Shown in pieces: positions 45,102 through 54,538 of a stretch of 64,000 nucleotides of DNA. Source of the DNA: Maribacter halichondriae. Lineage in GTDB: Bacteria > Bacteroidota > Bacteroidia > Flavobacteriales > Flavobacteriaceae. The number at the start of each line of letters is the position of its first letter. The stretch's first letter is position 1. The translations under genes were made by a program, and so were the position numbers. The DNA is taken from positions 124,001 through 188,000 of the forward strand of contig NZ_CP107030.1 in assembly GCF_027474825.1 (NCBI RefSeq), read 5' to 3'. Below the pieces are notes generated by a model. It worked only from the letters and a program-made list of their open reading frames with translations, searched no databases and was not told the origin of the DNA.

Positions 45102-45725
45102 TTATTTACCACAATTTTCCAAAGTGGCCTCTGCCTGATCTTTGCCCCAATTGGGATGAAAATCGGACTCAGGCTTAAAGTTATTGAAAAGTTCGATAGC
45201 GCGCTCGACATCTTTGCAATACGGAGTCACATCGCCGCCGAAGTATTGGGCCGAACCCATATCCCACTGCGCCTTTGAAAACACTACTCGTGGGTTATCA
45301 GGAGCCAACTCTGCGGCTTTTGCATAAATGGAGGTCACTTTTGGTGCCAATGTCATGCCGTATGTTTCCCCATCGAACGCCACCCAAGCCGTATGCACCA
45401 TCGCCTGCTGCACCAATATTTCCGGATTATCGGGAGAGATAGCTTTCGCAATATCAACAGACTCTTGCGCTTTTTCCAATTGTTGGGTCAATTTCTCTTT
45501 GTCCTTTTCTCCGAAGGAAATCACTGTATTCACTTGTGCTACATAATAGTGCGGCAGCCAATTGTCCAATTCGACAGAGGCGATGCGCTCGAACATATTC
45601 GAAGCTTCAGCGGTCTTGCCCTCGCCCCAAAGCTGAAAGGCTTTTTGCATGCCTTTGGTGTATTGGTCTTGGGCCATCGACATTGAGGTCGCGACCAATG
45701 CAATAATCAGAATTACTTTTCTCAT
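45102..45725 (-). CDS. Secreted TPR-like protein, unknown function
   Basis: 207 residues from ATG 45725; an in-frame TTG at 45734 is less likely. Signal peptide ends at MSMAQ. The mature part reads as three or four TPR-type helix pairs (KAFQLWGEGKTAEASNMFERI, LEKAQESVDIAKAISPDNPEI, IYAKAAELAPDNPRVVFSKAQW) and a Cys pair at the end (YCKDVER, LENCG). It is 9 bases upstream of the kinase start in the same direction and 11 bases after the DUF2141 stop, so it belongs to the same operon and could be a periplasmic partner of the kinase. Confidence 0.75.
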   Translation of the reverse strand: MRKVILIIALVATSMSMAQDQYTKGMQKAFQLWGEGKTAEASNMFERIASVELDNWLPHYYVAQVNTVISFGEKDKEKLTQQLEKAQESVDIAKAISPDNPEILVQQAMVHTAWVAFDGETYGMTLAPKVTSIYAKAAELAPDNPRVVFSKAQWDMGSAQYFGGDVTPYCKDVERAIELFNNFKPESDFHPNWGKDQAEATLENCGK

Positions 45726-45736
45726 GGTTTTCAATT

Positions 45737-46156
45737 TTAAAGTTTAATAGTTTGTTTTTTAATTTTTTCCGTGATTTCGAATTTGGCATCCTCCCATGTT
45801 GGAGGGCCAAAATTAGCTGGCGCATTATTCGATGCACCGGTATCTTCTTTGGGAATTCCTAGAAAATTTGTGTCCAATTCCCCATTATCGTTCTCATCAT
45901 GGTACAGTGATACAGCATAAACACCTTTAGGAACATCATCAAATCGTGCCTTGCTCTTGCCATTTTCAATTTTTACGGAAACCGCCTTAAAAGGCTTTTT
46001 TAACCAATTGTCATCAGAATCATAGAGTCCGACAAGTATTTTGCCTTCTGAACTTTCAATATTGGTTATTTCGATTTCAATGGTAACCCCATTGTTTTCC
46101 TGGGCCGTAGCGCCGACCGCCCAGAGTATCAAAAGTATCGTTACGATGTTTTTCAT
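45737..46156 (-). CDS. Secreted DUF2141 protein
   Basis: 139 residues from ATG 46154-46156, which begins the signal peptide (MKNIVTILLILWAVGATAQ). DUF2141 landmarks: GKILVGLYDSDDNWL, the DVPKGVYAVSLYHDENDNGELDTNFLGIP block typical of the family, and APANFGPPTWEDAKF. It is a small beta-sandwich exported protein of unknown function. It is the first gene of the run that includes the kinase, the 2TM array and the LytTR regulator. Confidence 0.88.
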   Translation of the reverse strand: MKNIVTILLILWAVGATAQENNGVTIEIEITNIESSEGKILVGLYDSDDNWLKKPFKAVSVKIENGKSKARFDDVPKGVYAVSLYHDENDNGELDTNFLGIPKEDTGASNNAPANFGPPTWEDAKFEITEKIKKQTIKL

Positions 46157-46274
46157 AGTAGTTCGATTTAAATTCGAGTATCGCACAAATTTGATGGGAT
46201 TTCATGATAAAAAGGAAAAAGAAATACCGAGTTGTAGGTTTCAAGGGATGAATTGTACAAAGTCGAGACCAATA

Positions 46275-46303
46275 AAAAAGTCCAACAGTTTAACTGTTGG
46301 ACG
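46275..46303 (-). terminator. Rho-independent terminator of the oxidoreductase gene
   Basis: On the minus strand GTCCAACAG, five-base loop, CTGTTGGAC, then TTTTTT: a perfect 9-base stem with a T tract, 24 bases downstream of the stop at 46327. It insulates the keto-sugar cluster from the DUF2141 operon. Confidence 0.92.
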
Positions 46304-46326
46304 ATTGTATTATATTTAAAGTCGAT

Positions 46327-47451
46327 TTAGGAAAAAGTAAATTCAGGAAGCTTTATAATCTCCCCGCCTTTTAATGCCGATTCATGGGCCAAAATACCCA
46401 CACAGGTAATATTCGCCGATTGTTTGGCATTTGGGTAAGGCGATTTACCGGTTATCAAAGCGTCAACAAAAGCATGCACCAAATGCGGATGCGAACCTCC
46501 ATGACCCGCACCTTGGGTAAATGATAAATGCTGATTGTCATCAGTATCATAAACCCCTTGGGTTGTAAATGACTGGATTTCTTCAGGAAGTAGTTTGGCA
46601 AAATCAGGACTTTCAACTTCTTCAGGAATTTCGGGCTCGGGTTTTTTGGCTGTATGAACCACTAAGGGTTTTCCTTCTATCAATGGCCATTCTACTGATT
46701 TTTTTGAGCCATATACTTCGAAACTTTCACGATACTGTCGTGCCACGTCGAATAACGAACGATACACTTGTGCACTCAAATCGGAGTTTCGGAATTTAAT
46801 GTGCGTAGTCTCCACGGCATAAGGGGAATTGTATTCGCCAATCAATTCCTCACGAATGGTTCCAGAGCCAAAACATGAAACATATTCCGCTTCGTCTCGG
46901 GTCAATGCCAAAATAGGCCCCACGCAATGTGTAGCGTAGTGCATGGGAGGAAGACCGGGCCAATAATTAGGCCAGCCATCCATATCTTGTTGGTGACTGG
47001 CTTTTAGAAATTGAATTTTTCCCAATTCACCATTTTCATATAATTCTTTCATGTACAGAAATTCGCGAGCATATACCACCGTTTCCATCATCATATAGGT
47101 CAGTCCGGTTTCTTTGGTCAAGCGAACGATTTCCTCACATTCTTCTACCGTTGTGGCCATGGGTACGGTACAGGCCACATGTTTACCCGCTTTCAATGCT
47201 TGAATGGACTGTTCGCCGTGATTGGGTATCGGGGTATTGATATGTACTGCATCGATATCAGGGTCTTTAAGTAGTTCCTCGTATGACGTATACCTTTTTT
47301 CAATACCAAAAGCATCGGCTATTTCATTTAGCTTTTCTTCGTTTCGTTGGCATAAGGCAACCAACTCGGCATTGGGGTATTTTTGATAAATGGGGATAAA
47401 CTCGGCCCCAAAACCTAAACCGACAATCGCTACTCTGATTTTCTCGCTCAT
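46327..47451 (-). CDS. Gfo/Idh/MocA-family oxidoreductase
   Basis: 374 residues. The N-terminal Rossmann fold has VAIVGLGFGAEFIPIYQKYP and acceptor-binding NTPIPNHGEQ. In place of the usual EKP catalytic motif the sequence reads HVACTVPMATT, so the conserved Lys is absent. The C-terminal half carries MHYATHCVGPILAL with the expected His. The family oxidises or reduces sugar and inositol hydroxyls with NAD(P). Its cluster (ThuA-type dehydrogenase lipoprotein, sugar isomerase) points to keto-sugar conversion, as in ThuAB trehalose metabolism. It begins 10 bases after the isomerase stop. Confidence 0.9.
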   Translation of the reverse strand: MSEKIRVAIVGLGFGAEFIPIYQKYPNAELVALCQRNEEKLNEIADAFGIEKRYTSYEELLKDPDIDAVHINTPIPNHGEQSIQALKAGKHVACTVPMATTVEECEEIVRLTKETGLTYMMMETVVYAREFLYMKELYENGELGKIQFLKASHQQDMDGWPNYWPGLPPMHYATHCVGPILALTRDEAEYVSCFGSGTIREELIGEYNSPYAVETTHIKFRNSDLSAQVYRSLFDVARQYRESFEVYGSKKSVEWPLIEGKPLVVHTAKKPEPEIPEEVESPDFAKLLPEEIQSFTTQGVYDTDDNQHLSFTQGAGHGGSHPHLVHAFVDALITGKSPYPNAKQSANITCVGILAHESALKGGEIIKLPEFTFS

Positions 47452-47461
47452 TTTATAAATC

Positions 47462-48321
47462 CTAATCGTTAAATGTATGTTTTAAAAATTCCAATCCTTT
47501 ACGGGCAAATTCATCTTGACTTGGTGCCAATTTTTTCCAGATATTCACGGCTGCTGCCAGCTCTATATTTTCAGGGGTAAAACTCTCAATAACTATGGAA
47601 CCGGAGTAATTTACCTCAGCTAGACCTTTTGCAAATTCGTTCCAAGGCGTTAGTCCCGTACCGGGAATTCCTCTATGGTTTTCAGAAACCTGAATATGGA
47701 TTAATTTGTCTCCAGCAGTCTGAATGGCTTTACGAAAATCCTGTTCCTCAATGGTCATGTGAAAACTATCCAAAATAATTTTCATGTTATCTTCATCAAT
47801 GTCATTCAGCAGACTGACCATATCTTCAGCCGTATTGATTAAATCGGACTCAAATCGATTCAAAGGCTCTAAAGCGATTTCTAGATTATATTTTCTTGCA
47901 ATTTCCGCCAAGGCTCTCAAATTAGTGACCGCCCTGCCCCACTCCGCTTTTTTTCGGCTTCGGATGCCAATCTTGCCTTACCAACAGCGGCATAAAGCGG
48001 TCCGGCAACAAAGCTTACACCCAATCTTGCGGCAAGTTCAAAACATTTTTCAGCATGTTCAAAACAATTCTGATGTAGTGAGGCATCGGCAGAAGTTAAA
48101 TCCTTATCATCGCCAAAAACAATACAGATTGATGGTTCGAGTCCATTTTCTTGCAATGCTTTTTTAACGACCGTAACATCTATAAAAGATGGGTCTTCAA
48201 CAGGAATTTCCACCACATCAAAACCCATTTCCTTTATTTTTGGAAATAGATGTATGGATGCCGTTGTAAAGGGAGCTTCCCACAACCATGTACTCACCCC
48301 AAACTTTAGCTGTTTGCTCAT
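47462..48321 (-). pseudogene. Sugar phosphate isomerase/epimerase (TIM barrel), frameshifted
   Basis: From ATG 48321 the frame reads LKFGVSTWLWEAPFT, GFDVVEIPVEDPSFI and VGKARLASEAEKK, then runs into a stop at 47921. The second part (from 47920) reads RALAEIARKYNLEIALEPLNRFESD, LDSFHM and IQVSENHRG. One extra base in the seven-base T run at 47948-47954 joins them as SEAEKKAEWGRAVTNLRALAE, giving 286 residues. Metal ligands expected of the tagatose-3-epimerase-like group are present: Glu in ALEP, Asp-His in LDSFHM, and a later Glu. It abuts the neighbouring genes at both ends. Confidence 0.85.
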
Positions 48322-51300
48322 TTAAATCGGATTGGCCACAACTTTCATTACTCCTCTCATGATTTTCCAATGCCCGGGAAATGTACAGACATAAGGATAT
48401 TCACCGGGTTTGGACGGAACCGTAAAACGTAACCTCACCTTTTCGCCAGGGTTTACCATAGCGGTCGAATACAATACTTCAGGCATACTTGGAATGTAAT
48501 TTCGAGCCTCACCATTTGGATCCTGAGCCATTTTATCCGCTACGGCACCTACCTTTTCAAGGCTCCCTTGTTCTAAAATCAAAATATTGTGCAACATGAA
48601 ATCATTATTCTCGAATACTAAGGTTACCGTACTTCCTGCCGTTACTTCGAATTCGCTCAAATCATACTTCATTTCATTCTGAATCGTCTTAATGTTGATG
48701 ACCGTGCCTTCATCCCCTACATTCATTGCCTCATCAACTTCAACCAAAGGTTTATCGTAGTTTTCTGCAAAAACAGCTGCGATAGAAGCGCCCCCAAAAG
48801 CGTTATTCGAAACTTCTGAAAAATCGGTTTCCACCTCATATTTCCAAGCACCAGCTAAAGAAACCTTGTTATCACCTGAACGAATGAATAGTTGTTTGGC
48901 TTCTCCATAGATACCACCTCCTTGGCCGGTATCCTCTACACGTATCGCTATGGTGTTTTCACCTTTGTTCAATATTCCTACAGGTACATTATAATAGCGA
49001 TTTTTCGCGTGTTCGTTTTCCGTAAGTCCTATTTGAACTCCATTGATATAAGCAATATCCGAATCATCAATTGGACCTAAGGAAACGTATGTGGAAGCAT
49101 TCGTGCTAAAATTAAAATCGCGCCGAAACCAAATAATGCCATCCATTTGCAGTCCAGCATCTTCAATGTATTGGGGTAAATCCATAGTCTTCCAAGAACC
49201 GTCATCATAATCCGTTGCCTGTCTTTTTACTTTGGCAACAGACGCCAGTTTAGCATCAGGATTTTCCGCAACATATTGCTTCATGAAACCTGCGCCATGA
49301 CTACTCGCTGCGGCATACACGGCTTTTGAGAGCCAGTTATCTTCGGTAATAGTACTTTCCTTGCTTAATTGGTATAGTTGACTTCCTAAAGATTCAGTTG
49401 CTGGTCTTTCCACATAATACAGCAAAGCAGCCATTTTTACTGAGGCATCTTTATCATTTAAAATCTTGGCTTTGTTCAAAGCAGCATCTGTTTTCTCATT
49501 TCGAGGAAGCATCTGAATAGCAGCCTTTCGAACAGCTGCTGCTGGATGAAATAAGGCGCCTGCTACTGCATTGGTTGCATCTTCATCCACACCCAAAACA
49601 CCTAAACCTTCAATCGTCCATAAGGCATGTAATGCACTAGGGTTCATTCCTTGAGCATCTACTTTGGTGTCATTTATCAATTTGTAAAGCGAACCCAACA
49701 CATCGGTATTGGCACGCTCTACCAATAAGCGTTGAGCGGTCATGCGCCAGAACATGTTTTCATGGGATAAAGCTTCTACCAATTCATCTGGATTATCTTT
49801 ACTTAAGACTAGAGGGTCTTGAGTTTCGACTGCTTTTGGTATAACACGCCAAATACGACCTCTAGATTTATCGCGTAAGGGATTTACATAGGCATTACCC
49901 TCTCCGTTTTCGCCTGTAAATCCACCAAAACTTTCCGTTGGTGTTGGGTTATGCTGTACGATAAAATTATACCAGTCGGCCACCCAAACGTTTCCATCGG
50001 GACCGACTTTAGCTTCTACCGGAGATACCCATTCATCGGAACTTGCAAAAAGATTACCCCCATCCTTTTCCACATAACCGGCGCCATTTTTTTCGATTTT
50101 CGCGATATGTACCAAGCCCCCTGTTGGCTCGCAAACAAAGGCTACTTTATTCCAATATGAACTTGGATACGTTCTAGCCGTATAAAAATGATGCCCTGCT
50201 GCGGCCGTAAATCCACCAAAAACGTCTACTTGCCTATAATTGGGTGTGATAGGTTTCATATCATAATGCCCATCAATTTTCATACTTCCCTGGGCCAGTA
50301 TGCCATCCAAACCTTTCATGGCAGCATCGGTCATCCCCAAAAAGACGCTGTGGGTATTGTTCGCCGTTGAGGCAAAAATGGAATTGTCTTCGGTGATTCC
50401 CAGTCCCCAAGTATTGTTACTGGTTCCGGTCAAAACCTCAAAGTATTTTTTCTTCGGATTAAAACGATACACATCTTGACTGAAATCGTAGGTTTTATCA
50501 TAAATAGTTCCTTCAAAACCCGAGTAACCCACAACTCCATACAGATTGTTATCCATGCCATATTGCAAGTTCGAAGGACCTGCATGCGTATCGGATACGC
50601 CCCAACCATCAATGATGGTTTCGCGGACATCAGCTTTATCATCACCATCCGTATCTTTTAAGAACAGAAAATGCGGGGCTTGTGAAACCACAATGCCACC
50701 ATCATAGAATGAGAAACTGGTAGGAATATTCAATTGCTCTGCAAAAACAGTAACCTTATCAGCCTTTCCGTCGCCGTTGGTGTCCTCTAAAATCTTCACT
50801 TTATCATCACCGATTCCGTTTTCCTCACGCACCGTGTTCGGGTAATCAACGGTTTCAATCACCCAAAGGCGTCCTTTCTCATCCCAATTCATCGCAATAG
50901 GATTGATAATATCAGGTTCCGACGCGAACAACTCCAGCTTAAAACCTGCAGGTACTTGAATTAATTTTTCAGATTCTTGAGGAGTTAGCGGCAATTGGTA
51001 TTTGGGAGCTGGATTCCGCTTTTCATAATTAGGAATTCCGGACCGCTCTTCATAAACCAATGTGGGCATATCGACCATAAAATCTGTCCAATTCTTTTTG
51101 GCAGTTTCGTCAACCGCCCAAAGAATTCCTTCTTTAACCAAATTCTGAAAACCTGCATTTTGCCAAGTGCGTTCGTCATGACCAAAAGCCGTGTAGAACA
51201 CTTTTCCCTTTCCATAATTCTTTACCCAAGTATAGGGCTCATGGTGGTCACCTTCAACACGTTCCATTAATACAGTAATGTCTTCTGCTATTTTATCATG

Positions 51301-51819
51301 ATTGTAGGTTTCATCCCAAGTTTCGAATTCGGCAACCGTTTTCATGATTGGATGCTTTTTATTTACTATGGAAGCTGTAAAAGTGCCGGTTCCGTGGTCC
51401 ATAAATTGGGCGCCCACCAAATCGATGTATTTCGGGGAGTTCTTAAAACAGAAACTTGCGGAATGTAAGGGAATAAAAGCATGTCCGTCAGAAACAAAAT
51501 TCATAAGGGCCTTTTCTTGCGAGGGATTTATCGATTCATGGTTGGCATAAATGATCAATCCATCATATATATTCAAATTTTTGGCATTTATGTCATTCAC
51601 ATCTTCTGTATAGGTAATGTTAATACCATCTTTGGTCAAAGCTGACGCGAGAATGGGAAAGTACGCCCGAGAATTATGATGCTCTTGTTCATATCCCAAG
51701 AAAAGGAGTTCAATGCGGCGTGGCATATCATCAACCACATATTTATGATCTGATTTACAAGCGAATAAAAAAAATAGGGGCAGTAAATAGGATAAAAATC
51801 CCTTAGATATAATCTTCAT
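48322..51819 (-). CDS. Lipoprotein: ThuA, membrane-bound-type sugar dehydrogenase, HEAT repeats, beta-sandwich and cupredoxin
   Basis: 1165 residues from ATG 51817-51819, which begins a leader with FLFAC. Domains in order: ThuA (about 25-245, LLFLGYEQEHHNSRAYFP, FIPLHSASFCF); PVC-type soluble dehydrogenase propeller (about 285-640, VPAGFKLELFASEPDI, DTNGDGKADK, PDGNVWVADWYNFIVQH); HEAT-like helices about 670-830; a beta-galactosidase-like sandwich about 860-1010; a C-terminal cupredoxin about 1045-1165 with copper ligands His (DFMLHNILI), Cys (YVCTFPGHW), His and Met (KIMRGVM). I see no CxxCH haem site. I infer periplasmic sugar oxidation with electrons passed to copper. Its stop abuts the isomerase start. 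Confidence 0.88.
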   Translation of the reverse strand: MKIISKGFLSYLLPLFFLFACKSDHKYVVDDMPRRIELLFLGYEQEHHNSRAYFPILASALTKDGINITYTEDVNDINAKNLNIYDGLIIYANHESINPSQEKALMNFVSDGHAFIPLHSASFCFKNSPKYIDLVGAQFMDHGTGTFTASIVNKKHPIMKTVAEFETWDETYNHDKIAEDITVLMERVEGDHHEPYTWVKNYGKGKVFYTAFGHDERTWQNAGFQNLVKEGILWAVDETAKKNWTDFMVDMPTLVYEERSGIPNYEKRNPAPKYQLPLTPQESEKLIQVPAGFKLELFASEPDIINPIAMNWDEKGRLWVIETVDYPNTVREENGIGDDKVKILEDTNGDGKADKVTVFAEQLNIPTSFSFYDGGIVVSQAPHFLFLKDTDGDDKADVRETIIDGWGVSDTHAGPSNLQYGMDNNLYGVVGYSGFEGTIYDKTYDFSQDVYRFNPKKKYFEVLTGTSNNTWGLGITEDNSIFASTANNTHSVFLGMTDAAMKGLDGILAQGSMKIDGHYDMKPITPNYRQVDVFGGFTAAAGHHFYTARTYPSSYWNKVAFVCEPTGGLVHIAKIEKNGAGYVEKDGGNLFASSDEWVSPVEAKVGPDGNVWVADWYNFIVQHNPTPTESFGGFTGENGEGNAYVNPLRDKSRGRIWRVIPKAVETQDPLVLSKDNPDELVEALSHENMFWRMTAQRLLVERANTDVLGSLYKLINDTKVDAQGMNPSALHALWTIEGLGVLGVDEDATNAVAGALFHPAAAVRKAAIQMLPRNEKTDAALNKAKILNDKDASVKMAALLYYVERPATESLGSQLYQLSKESTITEDNWLSKAVYAAASSHGAGFMKQYVAENPDAKLASVAKVKRQATDYDDGSWKTMDLPQYIEDAGLQMDGIIWFRRDFNFSTNASTYVSLGPIDDSDIAYINGVQIGLTENEHAKNRYYNVPVGILNKGENTIAIRVEDTGQGGGIYGEAKQLFIRSGDNKVSLAGAWKYEVETDFSEVSNNAFGGASIAAVFAENYDKPLVEVDEAMNVGDEGTVINIKTIQNEMKYDLSEFEVTAGSTVTLVFENNDFMLHNILILEQGSLEKVGAVADKMAQDPNGEARNYIPSMPEVLYSTAMVNPGEKVRLRFTVPSKPGEYPYVCTFPGHWKIMRGVMKVVANPI

Positions 51820-52004
51820 AGTTGTTGGTGGTTGCATATAACCAAGGTAATAAATTAATGGTTAGTTAATAAATATGGTAATTTCATAGACAAGCATGTT
51901 GGTTTTGTCTTTAAAAAAAACCAAATGTGTTCGCTATCTTCAATTTCATTAAATTCGGCAACTTAAAATATTACTCACTCATGATGAGGTCACAATTTTA
52001 GTCT

Positions 52005-52904
52005 ATGACCAAAAAATTAAAACGAAACTTTGTATCGGGGCTTTTAAGAACACTTACCCGATGGAACCGCTATATACCTCTTAGCAAATTTCCGATGGGC
52101 TATTTTTACTCGCCCATTGTTTCAAAACACGATATCGACGGTTTTGAAAATCAGATTTGGGAAGAACAGAATGGTAATTTTATTTCAAGTATCGATTTAA
52201 ATACCGATGCGCAACTTCAATTGGTAAAGGAGTTTAAAAATTACTATGCAGAGTTGCCATTTTCCGAGCAAAAGACCGATACTACGCGATATTATCTCGA
52301 TAATTCGTCATACGCCTACACCGATGGCATCATGTTATATTCCATGATACGGCATTTTCAACCCAGACGTATCATCGAAATCGGTTCAGGGTATTCTAGT
52401 GCTATGATGTTGGATACCAAAGAATTATTTAATCCCAAGATGGAAATAACCTTTATCGACCCCTATCCTAAAAAATTATATAGCACTTTCAAGAAATCTG
52501 ACACTTCGTCGTGTACCGTTTTGGATAAAAAAGTGCAATCTGTTTCTTTGGATGTTTTTAAAACATTGGAAGCCAACGATATTCTTTTTATCGATAGCAG
52601 CCATGTGAGTAAAACCGGAAGCGACGTAAACTATGAACTTTTCAAGATTCTTCCGGTATTACAATCTGGGGTTATCATTCATATTCACGATATATTTTAT
52701 CCTTTTGAATATCCTAAAGAGTGGGTCTATGACGGTCGAAATTGGAACGAAGCCTATTTAATGCGTGCCTTTCTAAGTCACAATACGGATTATGAGATTT
52801 TGTTGTTTTCCCATTATTTACATACAAGACATCCTGAAGTTTTCAAGAATATGCCATTAGCCTACAAAAATCAAGGTGGTAATTTGTGGATTCGGAAGAA
52901 ATAA
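52005..52904 (+). CDS. Class I SAM-dependent methyltransferase (methyltransferase-24-like)
   Basis: 299 residues. The SAM-binding core starts at about residue 122 (RRIIEIGSGYSSAMML), with acidic TFIDPYP, and the catalytic-loop type ILFIDSSHVSKTGSDVNYEL. IHIHDIFYPFEYP is typical of cephalosporin-hydroxylase/methyltransferase-24 relatives that methylate sugars or lipids. The basic N-terminus (KKLKRNFVSGLLRTLTRWNRY) suggests membrane or polyanion contact. The substrate is unknown. It is divergent from the dehydrogenase lipoprotein across a 185-base spacer. Confidence 0.82.
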   Translation: MTKKLKRNFVSGLLRTLTRWNRYIPLSKFPMGYFYSPIVSKHDIDGFENQIWEEQNGNFISSIDLNTDAQLQLVKEFKNYYAELPFSEQKTDTTRYYLDNSSYAYTDGIMLYSMIRHFQPRRIIEIGSGYSSAMMLDTKELFNPKMEITFIDPYPKKLYSTFKKSDTSSCTVLDKKVQSVSLDVFKTLEANDILFIDSSHVSKTGSDVNYELFKILPVLQSGVIIHIHDIFYPFEYPKEWVYDGRNWNEAYLMRAFLSHNTDYEILLFSHYLHTRHPEVFKNMPLAYKNQGGNLWIRKK

Positions 52905-52976
52905 GCTTTAACACTATGGAAGAGCCGTGCAGTATTGTGTGCCGATGTTCCTATTGATTTCCCTTAATTTTACAAT

Positions 52977-54527
52977 ATGGTCAAACATGTTCAAATCCGC
53001 CTGACCCTTGAAGAAGAGGCGCATGAGGGAAGCCTAAAGCAAAGGATTGCGAAATACCTCGGGCTCTCGCAAGAGGAATTTAGCTTTAAAATTCTCCGAA
53101 AATCCATCGATGCCAGAAAACCAGAAGTCGTTTTCAATTACAAATTGGCCGTCTTCATTGGAGAGAATCCCCCTAAAGAACAATACACCTTCGAGTACCG
53201 AGATATTTCCAAAGCCAAGCCCATACACATCATTGGATTCGGACCAGCGGGTATGTGGGCCGCCCTGCGCTGTTTGGAGCTTGGCTTCAAACCTATCGTT
53301 CTAGAACGCGGTAAGAATGTACAAGACCGACGACGTGACCTAAAAGCCATCAACCAAGACCATATCGTAAACGAAGATTCGAATTATTGCTTTGGGGAAG
53401 GTGGTGCAGGCACGTATTCCGACGGAAAACTCTACACCCGAAGCTTGAAACGCGGCGATGTTCGGCGCATTTTTGAGAGTTTGGTCCACCATGGCGCTAC
53501 CGAACAAATTCTAATCGATGCCCACCCTCATATCGGCACGAACAAGCTGCCGAAAATTGTACAAAACATTAGGGAGACGATTTTGAAACATGGCGGCGAA
53601 GTCCATTTAAATACTAAAGTAACAGATTTCATAATACATAATAACCAATTGAAAACCATTGTTTTAAAAAATAAAATTGAAATGGAGGTCAATCGCGTTA
53701 TCTTGGCAACGGGGCATTCGGCCCGTGATATTTTTTACCTGCTTGAAAAGAAGAAAATCACCTTAAAAGCAAAGTCGTTCGCCATGGGAGTTCGGGTGGA
53801 ACATCCGCAGCATATCATCGATTCCATTCAATACCATTGTTCTGGTTCAAGAAACGAATTGCTTCCGGCGGCAGCTTACAGCTTGGTCCAGCAGGTTAAA
53901 GGTCGAGGCGTATATTCATTTTGTATGTGTCCCGGTGGATTCATCGTTCCAGCAGCAACTGCTCCAGGAGAGGTGGTCGTCAATGGCATGTCTCCTTCCA
54001 AAAGAAATAATCTATATGCCAATTCGGGTATAGTGGTAGAAATCAATGTGGATACCGATATCCCCAAATACGAGCGGTTCGGAACTTTGAAGGGCTTGGA
54101 ATATCAAAAAGACTTGGAGCGTTTGGCTTTTACTTCCGGCGGACGAACACAAACGGCTCCCGCACAACGATTGACAGATTTTGTAGAAGGAAATATTTCA
54201 GAAGACCTCAACCCTACCTCCTATCAACCCGGGCTCAAATCAGCGCCCTTACATTCGCTCCTTCCGAAATTAATCGGAAGCCGTCTACGTGCCGGATTTA
54301 CCGAATTCGGAAAGAAAATGAAGGGCTACTACACCTCGGAAGCCAATATTGTGGGCGTTGAGTCAAGAACCTCATCACCGGTCACCATCCCTAGAAATGA
54401 GCATTTGGAGCATCCTGAAATCAAAGGCCTTTTCCCGTGTGGTGAGGGTGGTGGTTATGCAGGGGGTATTGTGTCCGCCGCAATGGATGGTGAACGATGT
54501 GCAGAGGCGGCCGTTGCAAATCTATAA
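52977..54527 (+). CDS. FAD-dependent dehydrogenase (COG2509 type)
   Basis: 516 residues. Residues 1-75 form an N-terminal domain (VKHVQIRLTLEEEAHEGSL). The FAD Rossmann motif is HIIGFGPAGMWAALRCLELG (about 85-104). Further FAD contacts appear in YSDGKLYTR, VILATGHSARDIF, CMCPGGFIVPAA, MSPSKRN and PCGEGGGYAGGIVSAAMDG. The family is predicted flavin dehydrogenase or reductase, soluble, with no assigned substrate. It is widespread and single-copy in Bacteroidota. It is not clearly linked to its neighbours; the next gene converges 12 bases away. Confidence 0.88.
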   Translation: MVKHVQIRLTLEEEAHEGSLKQRIAKYLGLSQEEFSFKILRKSIDARKPEVVFNYKLAVFIGENPPKEQYTFEYRDISKAKPIHIIGFGPAGMWAALRCLELGFKPIVLERGKNVQDRRRDLKAINQDHIVNEDSNYCFGEGGAGTYSDGKLYTRSLKRGDVRRIFESLVHHGATEQILIDAHPHIGTNKLPKIVQNIRETILKHGGEVHLNTKVTDFIIHNNQLKTIVLKNKIEMEVNRVILATGHSARDIFYLLEKKKITLKAKSFAMGVRVEHPQHIIDSIQYHCSGSRNELLPAAAYSLVQQVKGRGVYSFCMCPGGFIVPAATAPGEVVVNGMSPSKRNNLYANSGIVVEINVDTDIPKYERFGTLKGLEYQKDLERLAFTSGGRTQTAPAQRLTDFVEGNISEDLNPTSYQPGLKSAPLHSLLPKLIGSRLRAGFTEFGKKMKGYYTSEANIVGVESRTSSPVTIPRNEHLEHPEIKGLFPCGEGGGYAGGIVSAAMDGERCAEAAVANL

Positions 54528-54538
54528 TCTACTAGAAC

